From contig JAPDRO010000019.1 in NCBI GenBank assembly GCA_030247885.1, positions 62,001 through 126,000 on the forward strand: a DNA stretch of 64,000 nucleotides. The letters are read 5' to 3'. Both the position numbers and the translations under genes were made by a program. The notes below the pieces were generated by a model. It was given only the letters and a program-made list of their open reading frames with translations, ran no database searches and had not been told where the DNA came from. Below are positions 1 to 10,606 of the stretch, one piece after another; the stretch's first letter is position 1; the number at the start of each line of letters is the position of its first letter. This DNA comes from Taxawa tesnikishii (nom. ined.) (taxonomy: Eukaryota; Ascomycota; Dothideomycetes; Dothideales).

Positions 1-1
1 C

Positions 2-385
2 GTCGATCTGTGCCGTGACGGCGACCTCGCGCCCTCGGCCGCCGGCGAGGATGCGCAGCAGCAGCAGCAGCAGCAACAGCGCACGCTCAATGCTAGGTGC
101 GGCAACTGCGGTGCCGTGTTCGACCGGCTGGTCATCGAGGAGCGCTTGCTGGCGGACGTGCAGAAGTTGGTCTTGCAGTGGGCGACGCAGGATCTCAAGT
201 GTGCCAAGTGCGCGAGGATCAGGGTGAACGATTTCATGGATCACTGTTCGTGCGCTGGAGAGTGGGTCACGACGGTCGGGAGGGACGAGGTGTTGAGGCA
301 GGTCAGGGTTTTTGGCAACGTGGCTAGGTTTTACGGGTTCAGGATGCTGGAGGATGTGGTGGGCAGCGTCCATGATGGGTTGTAG
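2..385 (+). CDS. pol2: DNA polymerase epsilon catalytic subunit, C-terminal end (partial)
   Basis: This is the last 127 codons of the catalytic subunit of the leading-strand replicative polymerase; the rest lies upstream of the window. It reads in frame from base 2 to the TAG at 383-385. The visible part has an eight-residue polyglutamine tract coded by a CAG run near 54-80. After it come the C-terminal cysteine pairs CGNC, CAKC and HCSC, spaced as in the second metal-binding module of Pol2. That module anchors the other subunits of the holoenzyme. No intron is seen. The gene runs convergently towards the P450 gene. Identification rests on the cysteine pattern and the surrounding VIEERLLADVQ and WATQDLKC segments. 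Confidence 0.85.
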   Translation, partial: VDLCRDGDLAPSAAGEDAQQQQQQQQRTLNARCGNCGAVFDRLVIEERLLADVQKLVLQWATQDLKCAKCARIRVNDFMDHCSCAGEWVTTVGRDEVLRQVRVFGNVARFYGFRMLEDVVGSVHDGL

Positions 386-740
386 GTATGATGGCACGGC
401 ATTGGATGTTTTGGGATGGATGGATGGATTATGCGTGCAATGGTATCATACCTAGGCTGTTGGTATGGTGAGCAAGGCGTTGAGGCTTTTGGACTGGACT
501 AGTTATATCGTTGTGGCCCTGATGATAGGTATAATTTGTTGTTTTTGTATTAACCTTTTGTTTGTCGTTCGTGTTGCTTTTCAAGATGCGCATATGGCAT
601 GCCACAAGCTTCCCGTCATAGTAAACCTGTTTGGTGGAGAAGCGAAGTGAATTAGGATGAGTAAAAAGCGTGGGTTGACGACTCGAGGAGAGGCCTGCAC
701 TCGATGATGTTGCGTTCGCGCGTCGTTAGTGAACGGTTCC
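386..740. other. Convergent intergenic region
   Basis: It lies between the 3' ends of pol2 and the P450 gene and should hold both 3' UTRs. A short GGAT tetranucleotide run is at about 414-428. No other coding signal was seen. Confidence 0.6.
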
Positions 741-2481
741 CTAGTTCGTCGCTTCATGAAGCCTCACAACCGGACCTTTGCCCGGGCAGGCAGTCAAAGT
801 AACGTTGGCAGTCACCGGCCTGGTGAGTTCGTCCTCGGCAGCTTCGATGCGATCGAATCGCTGCAGCAACCTGACGATGACATAGCTGGCTTCGATGATG
901 GCGAATTGCTCTACGAGGAGGACGCAGCGGTCAGCAAACCACGACCGCCGAAACGAACAAAGGGCGGGGTTGTACTCACGTCCGATACAGATCCTGGGGC
1001 CTCCGTTGAATGGCAAGTACTCCCATCCGGGTCTCTTCCCCTCCCACCGCTCCGGCTTCCATTCCTGGGCGTCGGGGCCCCAGATATCTGGCCTGCGGTG
1101 CATGACGTGGATCCAGTATTCGATGATGGTGCCCTTCTTCATGTAAATCGGCTTGGTGCCATCCGCGCCGCCGCCATTGGGAAGTGTGGTATCTTTGAGG
1201 GCCGTGCGTCCGTTTCCGGGGACGACCGTGTTCAGGCGCAATGTCTCGTTGATGATCCACTGCAGGTAGGCGCATCCTTTCAGCGAGGCAAACGAGAGAT
1301 TTTGGGGGTCGGCGTAGGAACCGAAGTCGTGGAGCACCGCTTGGCGAAGCTTGGCGTAGACATCGGGGCGACGGACCAAGTGGAAGAAGACGTAAGAGAG
1401 CAGACTGGCGGTAGTGTCGCGGCCCGCGAGTAGGATGTTGAGAAGCTGTGCGCGCAGCTCGATGGGATCGCGGGTCTGCTTTGCGAGAGCGTCGAGGAAT
1501 ACGTATTTCTCCTTGGCCTTGCCCTCTTCTGCGCTCTTCTCATCTGCTGGGGCCTGAAGCGCGATAGCGACAAAGTGATCGACGAAGCGGTTCACATCCT
1601 TGATGTTGTCTTGGAACTCCTTTGGGTTGTGCAGCCAGTACTTGTCCGCGAGACGGAAGCGCTGGGCGACGTGACGCTGGCCGCTGTCAAAGGCGGCGGC
1701 AAACACCTTCTCGTTTGTGACGCTGGGGTCGTTTGGGGAGACGTAGTCGGGGTCCGCAGCAATCAGCTGGGAATTTATAGAATGACCGAACAGAAACTCG
1801 GTGGCGGAGTCGATGGTGAAGCGGAAGAAGAGCGTCTGCAGGTCGACGACTGGTGTCCAGCCGTCGTTCCCTAATGGGACGGGGAGGGCTTTCATCAGGT
1901 GGTTTATGTGACGCTCCGAAAGACTTAGATCGGAAATCTGGTCGCGCACGAAATTGGGTCGAAGCATAGCCCGTGAATGCTCCCATTTCTCGCCGTCTTG
2001 GTGGAAGATGCCATCCCCGAGCAGCGGCCTAGAGCACAATCGATCAACACGCACTGCCGACGTGGGTACAGGTTTCGAGACTGGTTACTCACATCATGAT
2101 GCCTCGTCTGGAAGGCCCATGTCCGAAGTCCTTGAACTGAACGGCAAGTACTGCCTGAATGTTCTTGGGATCGTTGGTCTTGATTATCTCTGTGCCCAGC
2201 AAGCTGTACCGGAACGTCGTCGCCGGCCGACCCCACTGCTTGGATAGGTTGAAATGGCGGTCCATGACGAAGTCGACGAGTGTCCCCGCTTTGTCAGCTT
2301 CATTCATCTGTTTGAGATGGTTGATTCCAAGAAAGCCGCCGCCCGGCCACTTTGGCGGTGGCTCGCAGCCGAGAGACTTCGCTTTAGCGGCATGTCGGAA
2401 GTGCGAGACGATGGAGGAGAGAAGGTAGAATACGACGGCTGAGGCGCCACCCCAGAGGAGTAGGAAAAGGGACGAGTGCAT
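741..2481 (-). CDS. Cytochrome P450, CYP52-like (alkane/fatty-acid hydroxylase type)
   Basis: It is a predicted ER-anchored haem monooxygenase of 535 aa. CYP52 enzymes hydroxylate n-alkanes and fatty acids at the terminal carbon; that substrate is inferred from family resemblance. Exons are 2093-2481, 980-2028 and 741-910, and their 1608 nt are in frame. An N-terminal hydrophobic anchor (LFLLLWGGASAVVFYLL) is followed by the proline-rich hinge PPPKWPGG, the family stretch PLLGDGIF, the I-helix AGRDTT, the K-helix ETLR and the haem loop FNGGPRICIGQQ. The 69-nt second intron (911-979) falls inside that haem loop; splicing gives GQQFAIIEA, as the family requires. I start at 2481 because the ATG at 2556 would put 25 extra residues before the anchor. 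Exon length, phase and motifs all agree. Confidence 0.9.
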
Positions 2482-2906
2482 GATGTGGAGGTGGGGAAAG
2501 ACAAGCACGATGAACAGGCGTTCGAGGAGGCCGCCTTCAGGGTGAGGGCTGGCCAACGATGCAGCCGTGTTGAGGCTCGTTGAAGCAGTACTTAAAACGG
2601 TAGGCTACGTGCGTAGGACAAACAAGAGGCCGCGCAATGGTGAGGAGGGGTAGGTGCGGTGCAAGGGTGTGTTTAGAGGAACGGAAGGAACGACAGGTCA
2701 ATAGCTTGGCGGTAAGAAACTGATCCTCTGCCGCGCGCATCGGAGCACTTCAAGCTGGAGTATTGCTGTATATTGCCGTCGACATGTAGAAGGGAAGAGT
2801 GAAGCGGGGTGATGACTGCGGAGCGGAGGAATGTCTTGCCATGTTGTTCCATGGGTCGGTCGGAGTCAGAAGCATTCATGGCGTGGTATGATGTTGTACA
2901 GTTTTT

Positions 2907-2984
2907 AACTCCGCCTTCAGGCTTTGACGTGTCCTATTAACTCCGCCTTCATGCTTTGACGTGTTCTACTAACTCCGCCTTCAG
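2907..2984. repeat. 32-bp tandem repeat, about 2.4 copies
   Basis: Two units begin AACTCCGCCTTCA and continue with GCTTTGACGTGT; they differ at a few positions. A third partial unit of 14 bases follows. Confidence 0.85.
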
Positions 2985-3088
2985 AAGGCAGCAGTTTGAC
3001 GTCTCGTCTTGTCCCTCCGCATCCTCTTCTGCGCGTGGTGAAGTGGAAATTCCGAGTGCCGTAGCCCGCGATGGTCCAGCGCACCAGC

Positions 3089-3112
3089 ACCGACACCGAC
3101 ACCGACACCGAC
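3089..3112. repeat. ACCGAC hexanucleotide microsatellite, 4 copies
   Basis: Four perfect copies of ACCGAC in a row. Confidence 0.9.
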
Positions 3113-3434
3113 TTGGTGGTCGGACAAGGTTTCAAAGCTCGCTAACAGAGGAGCCAGCCAGTGTTAGGCCACCAGCACCATCCTGATCGACGACCGTCTA
3201 CCTTAGTCAACACTGTCAACCCCCACAGTAACAGCAACGTAAAGTAAAGACTGGTACACATGTTGCAGAACTGTGCTGTGCACATAGGGGAACTTCTGCA
3301 ATTGATCAATCCAAGCATCAGCCGATTCCATGTTTTGTGGAGGGCCACTTCAACTTGCGGGTGCAGCTCACCATCATTACAAACGGTGAACAAACAGGGG
3401 TTCCAATCCCTGCCAAACTGAGCAAACACGCCGT

Positions 3435-3488
3435 CCAGGCCATCCAGGCCACCCAAGCCACCCAAGCCACCCAAGCCACCCAATCCAT
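3435..3488. repeat. 9-bp minisatellite, 6 copies
   Basis: Six units of the type CCAAGCCAC; the three central copies are identical and the flanking ones differ by one or two bases. Confidence 0.9.
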
Positions 3489-3597
3489 CCCTACCTTTCC
3501 GTCAGGCCATGGCGAGTTGAACATCACGCCTTGAGCAGCATCATATGGAATCCGGAACACAATCCTGAACAAAGCTGCTCATATACACATGCGATAG

Positions 3598-5212
3598 ATG
3601 CGGCTGTCGACCTTAACCTCCGCTCTGGTCGCATTGCCGAGCTTTCCCTCGCCTACGCAGACCGCAACGAGCAACATGTCCTGGCCGGAAGTCTTGACCA
3701 GCCTTCGCCAGCAGTGAAGACGGTTGCCATCATAGGTCTAGCCATACCCTCCTTGTGACCCTTCTCCAACCATGCTGACACCAAGACAGGTGCTGGGAGC
3801 GCAGGAGCGTCGGCAGCTTACTATCTACGCAGATATGCCGACGGAGCCGGCCTTCCTCTTGACATCACCATCTATGACCGGAACCATTACATTGGTGGCC
3901 GCTCGACTACGGTGTACGCCTACAACGACACATCACAACCTGTCGAGCTCGGCGCATCCATCTTTGTGCAAGTAAACCACAACCTGGTCAATGCGGTCAA
4001 CGAGTTCAACCTCTCGGCCTCTGGCATCAATCGCGTTCGCCACTACGATGGTGGCCTTCTCGGCATCTGGAATGGCCGTGAATTCGTGTTCGTTCAATCA
4101 GCCAGCGACACCTGGTGGGATACCGCCAAGGCTCTATGGAGATATGGTCTCGCCCCAATCAAGACCGTTAGACTGATGAAAGCTACAGTGGGCAAGTTCT
4201 TGAAGATGTACGAGGCGCCCTACTTCCCCTTCAAGTCTCTGTCCCAGGTCGTGTATGATCTTGGCTTGACTGCCGTGACTGCGGCGACTGGCGAACAGTA
4301 CCTCAACGAGAACGGCATTGGCGCGCTCTTCGCAAACGAAATCATCCAAGCCAGCACAAGGGTCAACTACGCCCAGAATCTCCCATTCATCCACGGTCTC
4401 GAGGCAATGGTATGTATGGCCACCGAAGGCGCTATGGCAGTCGAAGGAGGCAACTGGCAGATCTTTTCAAGCATGATCAATGCATCAGGCGCGGATGTCC
4501 GTCTTGGAACAGGCGTCCGCAAGCTGGAAAAGCTTGACAACGGCTCCTACGTTGTTCACTCAGAACCGACGGACGACCGTCTTGCCGCATCCACAGATGC
4601 ACCGCAAGCTTTGACGAGGTCATCCTTGCCGGCCCCAAGCAATTTTCGTACATCGACTTCCAGCCCGCGCCGCGCCACACGCCGGATGAGATCCCCTACG
4701 TGCAGCTTCACGTCACCCTCTTCACGTCTGGTCATCTTCTTCAGCCGGAGGCCTTTAACCTCAAGCCCGGCGAGCGCGTCCCGCAGATAGTCCTGACGAC
4801 TCTGCCACCAGACGAGCAACCTCGAAACTCCTCTGCCGGTGTCGGCAGCCCGGGGTTTTACAGCATCTCGCTTCTGCGGGAAACCCGGGGCCGCCGCGGC
4901 CAAGAGTACCTTTACAAAATCTTCTCTCCATCGCACGTCAGCGATGACTTTCTGGGCACCATCCTCGGCTCAAGCGCCAAGGACACGGTGAGCTGGAGGT
5001 ACGACAAGGTCTGGAACAGCTACCCCTACGAGCTCCCGAGGGTTACGTTCGAGGAGATCAAGCTCGATGATGGGCTGTGGTATACGAGCGGCATCGAGAG
5101 TTTCATCAGTACGATGGAGACCAGCAGCCTCATGGGCATGAACGTGGCGCGGCTGATGGTTGACGAGTGGACGAAGAAGGGATTAGGCGATCCTACGGAT
5201 GGCCAGGCTTGA
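3598..5212 (+). CDS. Prenylcysteine oxidase/lyase-like flavoprotein (frame interrupted)
   Basis: It is predicted to be a secretory or vacuolar FAD enzyme that cleaves prenylcysteines released from degraded prenylated proteins. A 54-nt intron (3736-3789) joins VAIIG to GAGSAGASAAYYL, rebuilding the FAD-binding GxGxxG motif; NHYIGGRS follows. The downstream body (VELGASIFV, NYAQNLPFIHG, EGGNWQIF) matches the family. The frame then changes at about 4605-4620: the remainder, from FDEVILAGP to the stop at 5212, is one base out of phase, and adding one base near 4612 restores APQAFDEVILAGP. The start is also uncertain. The ATG at 3598 opens a good signal peptide (MRLSTLTSALVALPSF), but in a different frame from the FAD motif. 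Either a second indel lies near 3640-3710 or there is an unrecognised short intron. Given similar slips in neighbouring genes, sequencing error is likelier than decay. Confidence 0.75.
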
Positions 5213-5865
5213 GGTGTGTGAATCGGCGACGTTTCAGTCATAAAAAATGCAGGTATCTCTATTCCTTATTCCTCGTAGGCGACTCAATGTCTGGTAGCTC
5301 TCTTCTTTCTGCTTCTCGGTATCGTCACAGTCAATCTTCCGAACCGCAAGTAGTCGTTCGTCCAGCGATGACGTCCGTCGGCAGTGACATGAATGTAACA
5401 AAGACGTCCGTCATCAATGCCCTGGAAGAGCAACAACCTTCTTGTCATCTCCACGTAGTGTGCTTGTGCTTCACAACAAAGCAGCCACACCATACAGTCC
5501 ATTGTTTCGCCGCATGCACAACGCACTTCTAAATCAAGAAGATATACTTCTCCACCTATGTAGGAACACATCAGGAGGCGGTCACCCATTCACAACGAGT
5601 GGCCGGAGGCAGCACAATGTATCGTTACAGTGCCTGAAGGTGCACCGCCATCTCTACAACACTTCAGTCAGTACATGTGCAACACATCGAAGCGTTCACT
5701 TGCCAAACAACATAACCAGGGGATAATCTAATCTCCCTTGCTGTCTTCTCCAACCCAGCTCACACTCACCAACTCACACGCCCCTACCTACTCAGCCACT
5801 TTTTCAACTTCAAGCCCCTCCAAACCCGGCATTCCAAACCCCCACAAACCAAGACAGCCACAACC
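5213..5865. other. Intergenic region
   Basis: Presumed 3' UTR of the oxidase and promoter/leader of the next gene. No coding or RNA signal recognised. Confidence 0.5.
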
Positions 5866-6621
5866 ATGTCCTGGTTCGGAGTCGGATCTTCGCGCTCCAG
5901 TCACCGCAACGGCCACCACGGTTCAAGCCGCCGCAACGGCCGTCACAACGGCTCCGGACTCGACACGTACGACTCCATGCGCTCCGCCACCTACGGCGGC
6001 ACCACCGCCGGCAACCGGGAGCGCGATCTCCGCTCCTACGAGCCTAGTCACCTCTCCCGCTCGCGTCGCGGCGCAGTGGACCACGGCACGGGCGACCTCG
6101 CTCGAGACGCGTACACGCGCTCCTCGCGCGATCACTCCTCCGGCACCTACTACGAGTCGAGCTACTTGGCCCCAAGCCACGGCATCGACCCCCACTCGCG
6201 CGAGATCGCCGTCGGCCGCCGCGACGCCTACTCCTTCCCCAGCGGCTTCCGTAGCTGCCGCGCTCGCGGCGACAGCCCCGAGGATCGCAGGGCCAACATC
6301 CTGACTGGGACCAGGGACGGCCCGCGGAACCAGGTCTGGCATGGCCGGATGTACGTGCCTGGCCAGCGCGGTTGGCACGACTTCGGGGTCGACGGAGCGG
6401 GACGTGCAGGTCGCCGCCCCGATGGCGAGGATAGGTCGGGTGGTAGGGACACCCTCCTCCGCCAGCATGCGCACGAGTTCGCTGGTGCCAGCTACGGTGG
6501 CCACCGTCAGCGCGATTACCCCCGCAGTCATCGTGATGACGGGAGGGCTGGTGGGTACTCTTCCGCTGGCTACTCGTCTGCTGGCTACCAGACTCGGGAG
6601 ATCAGACCAAGCTATCGCTGA
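5866..6621 (+). CDS. Arg/Ser/Gly/Tyr-rich low-complexity protein of unknown function
   Basis: It is a 251-aa single-exon frame with an ATG in good fungal context (ACAACCATGTC). The first 130 residues are dominated by Ser, Arg, His and Gly, with SSRSSHRNG-like stretches. A less biased middle follows (about residues 143-175: GDSPEDRRANILTG, WHGRMYVPGQRGWHDFG). The end carries a short repeat, GYSSAGYSSAGYQ. No catalytic domain, signal peptide or membrane segment is seen. RG/SR-rich composition is common in RNA-binding or condensate-forming proteins, but nothing here proves that. The non-repetitive WHGRMYVPG segment is the best hint that the frame is a real gene, perhaps lineage-restricted. Confidence 0.6.
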   Translation: MSWFGVGSSRSSHRNGHHGSSRRNGRHNGSGLDTYDSMRSATYGGTTAGNRERDLRSYEPSHLSRSRRGAVDHGTGDLARDAYTRSSRDHSSGTYYESSYLAPSHGIDPHSREIAVGRRDAYSFPSGFRSCRARGDSPEDRRANILTGTRDGPRNQVWHGRMYVPGQRGWHDFGVDGAGRAGRRPDGEDRSGGRDTLLRQHAHEFAGASYGGHRQRDYPRSHRDDGRAGGYSSAGYSSAGYQTREIRPSYR

Positions 6622-7228
6622 TCGAACCGACGGGTCCGCTGCCGCTGCGGTAGTCCTGAAGGAAGATGGTATGGAAGGATGCGAAGATGACGTCCACATC
6701 TTCTGGCCGAGACGTCTTGATAAGGTGGACGTACGAGAGGTAGGTCGCAGGTAAGTGGAACTCCCGATGGGAGTCTGAACGGTAAGGACCTTTTCTTTAC
6801 GCTTTTCAGATCGGCTTCGAGGGCTCTGATGGCGTTTGAGACTGGACATGGGTTTTCTTGATCTAAACAAAACAAACAAGAAAAACACCCCTCAGGGGGA
6901 CCTCTAGAGGTCTTCCTGGAGGGGATACAAAACTCATCTGTGCCACATGTACTGCCTCCCTTGATTATTCAAACTTGCTGTAGCTTGAGACTCCCAAAAG
7001 CGACATGCTTCAGGCCCAATACAAGATTGTAGATAAGAATACGGACAGATGAGATAAAGACGAGATAGCAATGGAAACCAGCTACACAGTATCATGGAAA
7101 CGCGGCTGAACTCCGGCAGGCCGGTCTTGGCACGTTTCGATTCTCCGCCCACAGGAATTTCGTCTTGAACGTCGTCTCGGAATTACGCAGTCAAAGAACT
7201 CAGCGATCGCAATACCACAACCGTCGCA
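6622..7228. other. Intergenic region with strong hairpin
   Basis: 3' flank of the low-complexity gene and promoter of rpl29. A long inverted repeat at 6888-6924 is listed separately; nothing else recognised. Confidence 0.5.
6888..6924. repeat. 37-nt inverted repeat / hairpin
   Basis: The arms CCCCTC-AGG and CCTGGAGGGG flank a perfect 14-bp palindrome (GACCTCTAGAGGTC, 6899-6912). As RNA it would pair over about 18 positions with one bulge and two G-U pairs. It lies 267 bases past the stop of the preceding gene, so it could be a 3' UTR or termination element. Confidence 0.7.
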
Positions 7229-7669
7229 ATGGCCAGTGAGTAGCAGGATACAGGAGTTCCGCGTGACTGACCTAACCTGTTTCTCCAGAGTCCAAGAACT
7301 CGTCGCAGCACAACCAGGCCAAGAAGGCCCACAAGAACGGGTACGAAAAGACGACTCCCTCTGCCTGAAGATTGCACAGTTGCAACCTTCGCTACCGTCT
7401 CAATCCTGCATCTTTGAAATGAGGAGCACAAAAGCATAGTCAGGACAGGACGCTGACGGGGGCCTGGAACAGCATCAAGAAGCCCAAGACCCACAGATAC
7501 CCATCGCTCAAGGGTACCGACCCCAAGTTCAGGAGGAACCACAGACACGCCCTTCACGGCACCATGAGGGCACTGGTGCGTTCACCCGCGACATACCGGC
7601 GACAGCGAACGGATGCACTGACAGCCATTGCAGAAGGAGGTCAAGGAGGGAAAGCGTGATGCGGCATAA
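7229..7669 (+). CDS. rpl29: 60S ribosomal protein L29 (eL29)
   Basis: It encodes the small basic large-subunit protein eL29, 65 aa, split over four exons: 7229-7235, 7289-7340, 7473-7575 and 7634-7669. The spliced 198 nt are in frame and give MAKSKN, HNQAKKAHKNG, IKKPKTHRYPSLKG, DPKFRRNHRHALHG and KEVKEGKRDAA, the family from end to end. The first exon is only seven bases (ATGGCCA), and the introns (53, 132 and 58 nt) are many for so short a gene. Clustered 5' introns are usual for fungal ribosomal protein genes. I looked for C/D-box motifs in the 132-nt second intron and found none convincing. Confidence 0.95.
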
Positions 7670-8707
7670 GCGACATGATCTGATCCAACGGGCGGTTTCT
7701 GGGAGCATCTACGAGTTCAGCGGCGTCATCTCTGGTATCGGAAGCTCTTTTGCGCTGGACATCGGTTCATAGGAAAAAGGCTATGAGATCTGGTTGCTTC
7801 CGGTCATGCGACAAATGATTTTCTTCCTCCAGTCCTCTACAGCCTACTGTGTGTCCACGTGTGCGCACAAAGTCTGCTAACCATCCAGCGATCGGGAAGA
7901 TAATCTGAGCTCGCGCGACACGAAGAAAAGGCATATGTGTGTACAGCTTCGTGCCTAATCCATGCTTATGGCGCTGAAGGAAATTATAACGTGCCGATAC
8001 AAACTTCTACCCTCTCATTACCAAACACTCTCCCTTCTTACTCTATGAGGTGCGAGTGCATGGAGAGGGGTCACATACCAGGTATGCTTGAAAGAGTTCA
8101 TGCAGGATTGTCCGCAATGGCTTCTTACCTAAATACTATGTATGTCACGTCTCAATTCGAACTGTCTCATGCTTGGATCGCACAGTAGCGTGTTTGTATG
8201 GCAGATGTTGTGAATAGAACGCTCGTGGATGGTAGTTGCACTGATACAGCAAGACACCACATAGCCCTTTGTCACAAGCATCATAGATTATCGAAGGACG
8301 GTAGGCCAGCGAATATCTCAATGCGTAATGAGCCGAGCACGGAGATGTTTCAATGTCTGCACGTTGGCACCTTCACGGCTCTCTAATCGGAAACGGAGGT
8401 GTAGCAACACCTGACGAAGCAAGCGCGTGTACCGCTCCTTCCTTTCTCAACACCTAACGCAATCCGCACTTCAATTTCGTGTCCATCGGCTCGTTTTCTA
8501 GCTTCACATCGTCCTCACCTCACCTCTGTCGTGAACACATTCTTTCCACGGGAGCTTGTCGTCCTCATGGCCGACATACACCAATGACGGAAGAAGATAC
8601 AGCCTTCGCGCTCCCGCACTCCTATTCCTTCCACCATTCTCAGAGATCATGAAGAGCGGGAATTGATCGCAGAGACCGTGTCCATACCGACGACACCCCG
8701 GAAGAAG
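7670..8707. other. Intergenic region
   Basis: One kilobase with no convincing gene. The last 100 bases may include an upstream exon or leader of the next gene: an ATG at 8584 opens a 22-codon frame that I could not connect with confidence. Confidence 0.5.
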
Positions 8708-10606
8708 ATGAGGCCGAAGCTCAGCTCGTACTTTTCTCATTACATTCCTTCTGCTGCAGCTCACACCAAGCCGGAACACCTTGCTCCTGCGAGGGCTAGC
8801 TACGTGCGGCCTCGCTCTGTTGGAGCCGTACCGAGCATCGACACACAGTTTTACCAGCCGGATATTGATCAGCTCGTCAACTCGGTCATGAGCACCCTGC
8901 TCGTGTCGCCTCGTACACCGTTGGGCCCAAAGCACAACAGCTCACTTCTACTAATCATGGAGGCATGGCGGGACTTACGTGACGACAATGTCCGACTACG
9001 CGACAGGCTTAGCGAGGAGACAGACGCCAAGTATGCTGCTTTGCTTGAGGTCGACCATGCGGAGAAGAGATGGAAGGCTGAGGAAGACATGTACAAAGCC
9101 GAGGTGAAGAGGCTTGAGCTCTTGATAGCGAACAGCAAGAAAGGATTGGCCGGGGTCATGCAAGCCAGGCAGGCCAGTGTACTCCGGCAAGGTACGAGAA
9201 AGAGCAGAAAGCACGACAACGACGACGACGACGACGACAGAGAGACGGTTTTGAGTTCTTGGAGAGGACCAATCAGGAGGACAAGACGGCACGGAAGGAG
9301 CAGAGAGGTAGGCTCGCAGTGACACTGACCTTTGCTCACTTACTAAGTGATCACAGCCATACCACGTCAAAGGCTTGCCTCTCCATCAGACCCTATGAGA
9401 GCATTGTCACACAAAATGTCCATCACCAGCATCCATGCGGATCTGCCTTTTGGAACTCCCGTTAACCAAGGCCTCTTGTCTCGGACTATGTCACAACCAT
9501 CTTTCTTCAACAGGAAGTCGACTAGCTCAGAGGCTGCAAGTATACAATCACGAAAGTCCGAAAGGATGAATGAGAATCTGTCAGCCGGTGATTATTCCAG
9601 CTTCAGCTCTGCAGGTGACCCCCTACCGGATGAGCTCGAAGGTGACACCGTCGTGCAGACACGAGTCAACATCCAAGAAGACCTTCGCCAAATGCATCAT
9701 ATCGCATCACTTGTTGCCAAACAGCGTGGCGTCTCCGCCGATTTGCTCATGCCACAAGTCGTCGAACTCTGCCGTTGCGCTGCTGGTACCACCTCTGGCG
9801 TAGATGTCGGAGACGGTCCTTCTGGAGGAGACATCATTGCAAAGATGTCAAAAGCAAAAGGACTACGTGGTTTGCGAAAGCCGAAAGCTCACACAATCAG
9901 CAGCACTGCGCCGGAACTCGATATGCGACGCTTCTCGTTCGATCCTGGAGATGACTCAAGCTATCTGTCCCACGCACACCAGTCTCTACCTGCTGGCTTG
10001 GAACAATCGCCCCTTATACGTACGATGTCACTATCCCAGCTCCCTGAAGGGCGTATCGCAGACGGACTTACTGCAAGCATATGGCAACAACCGATAGTGA
10101 GCGGTCGACCACCTCCACCATCGCCATTGGTTCGCGCACCTTCTGGTTCTTCAAAGATACCAAGTCCATCGTTCGATCCGGCTCTCGCAAGGCCGAGGCG
10201 CGAAGACTCCAACTCAAGCTATTTCACCGCCATTAGAAATTCACAAGTAAGCCTGAGCAGCAGGAACTCCGAGTCAAGTTCACCAAGAGAAGCCATTTCT
10301 CCAGCCTTAAGCAGGAGCGCATCGAGGTACAGTCCAAGCGGAAGCGGAGGGTCTGTTGGCGGACGGAGACTTGTCGAGGAGAAAACCGGTCTGCGCAATG
10401 GCTCCCACAACCTGGCAGTCGCCGCTGCTCGGACAGCAGGCAGCTTGAGCAGTCAGGGTTCGACCAGCGATATCCGCGAAGTTCGTCACGTCAAGCGGCC
10501 CAGTGCGCAGAGCAGCAACGGTGGGCAGTCAAAGGTTTCGCAGCCAACCCTCGGGACAAATGCGAAGCAAGGAAAACGCAACTCTGCAGAAACGTTCGGA
10601 AAGTGA
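8708..10606 (+). CDS. Coiled-coil, Ser-rich protein of unknown function
   Basis: Exons 8708-9191, 9245-9307 and 9357-10606 give a 598-aa protein in frame throughout. I chose the ATG at 8708 (MRPKLSSYFSHY); an upstream exon cannot be excluded. Residues of about 80-150 form a charged heptad-like helix (DLRDDNVRLRDRLSEETDAK, KYAALLEVDHAEKRWKAEED), likely a coiled coil. FEFLERTNQEDKTARKEQR follows, then a long Ser/Pro/Arg-rich, probably disordered tail with one ordered-looking segment (VNIQEDLRQMHHIASLVAKQ). The first intron (9192-9244) contains a GAC repeat and ends at CAGAGAG; this acceptor is needed to join LRQ to DGFEFLER in frame. I do not recognise the family. The layout resembles cytoskeletal or spindle-pole scaffold proteins, but that is only an impression. 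Confidence 0.75.

Larger units (their letters stand above)
2482..3597. other. Divergent intergenic region with tandem repeats
   Basis: This 1.1-kb region separates the divergent P450 and prenylcysteine oxidase genes and presumably holds both promoters. Three small tandem repeats lie in it and are listed separately. The short open frames across the 9-bp repeat (Gly-Leu or Thr-Gln periodic peptides) are by-products of the repeat. Confidence 0.6.

Noticed and set aside
741-5212. P450 plus flavoenzyme as part of a secondary-metabolite cluster
   Set aside because: No backbone synthase, terpene cyclase or dedicated regulator nearby; the flavoenzyme is a prenylcysteine oxidase, a housekeeping type.
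5923-6888. 321-codon minus-strand frame
   Set aside because: Antisense shadow of the Arg/Ser/Gly-rich gene; its Ala/Val richness follows from the GC-rich opposite strand.
7341-7472. Possible intron-encoded snoRNA in rpl29
   Set aside because: No C box with a matching D box and no terminal stem; only a branch site and acceptor are seen.
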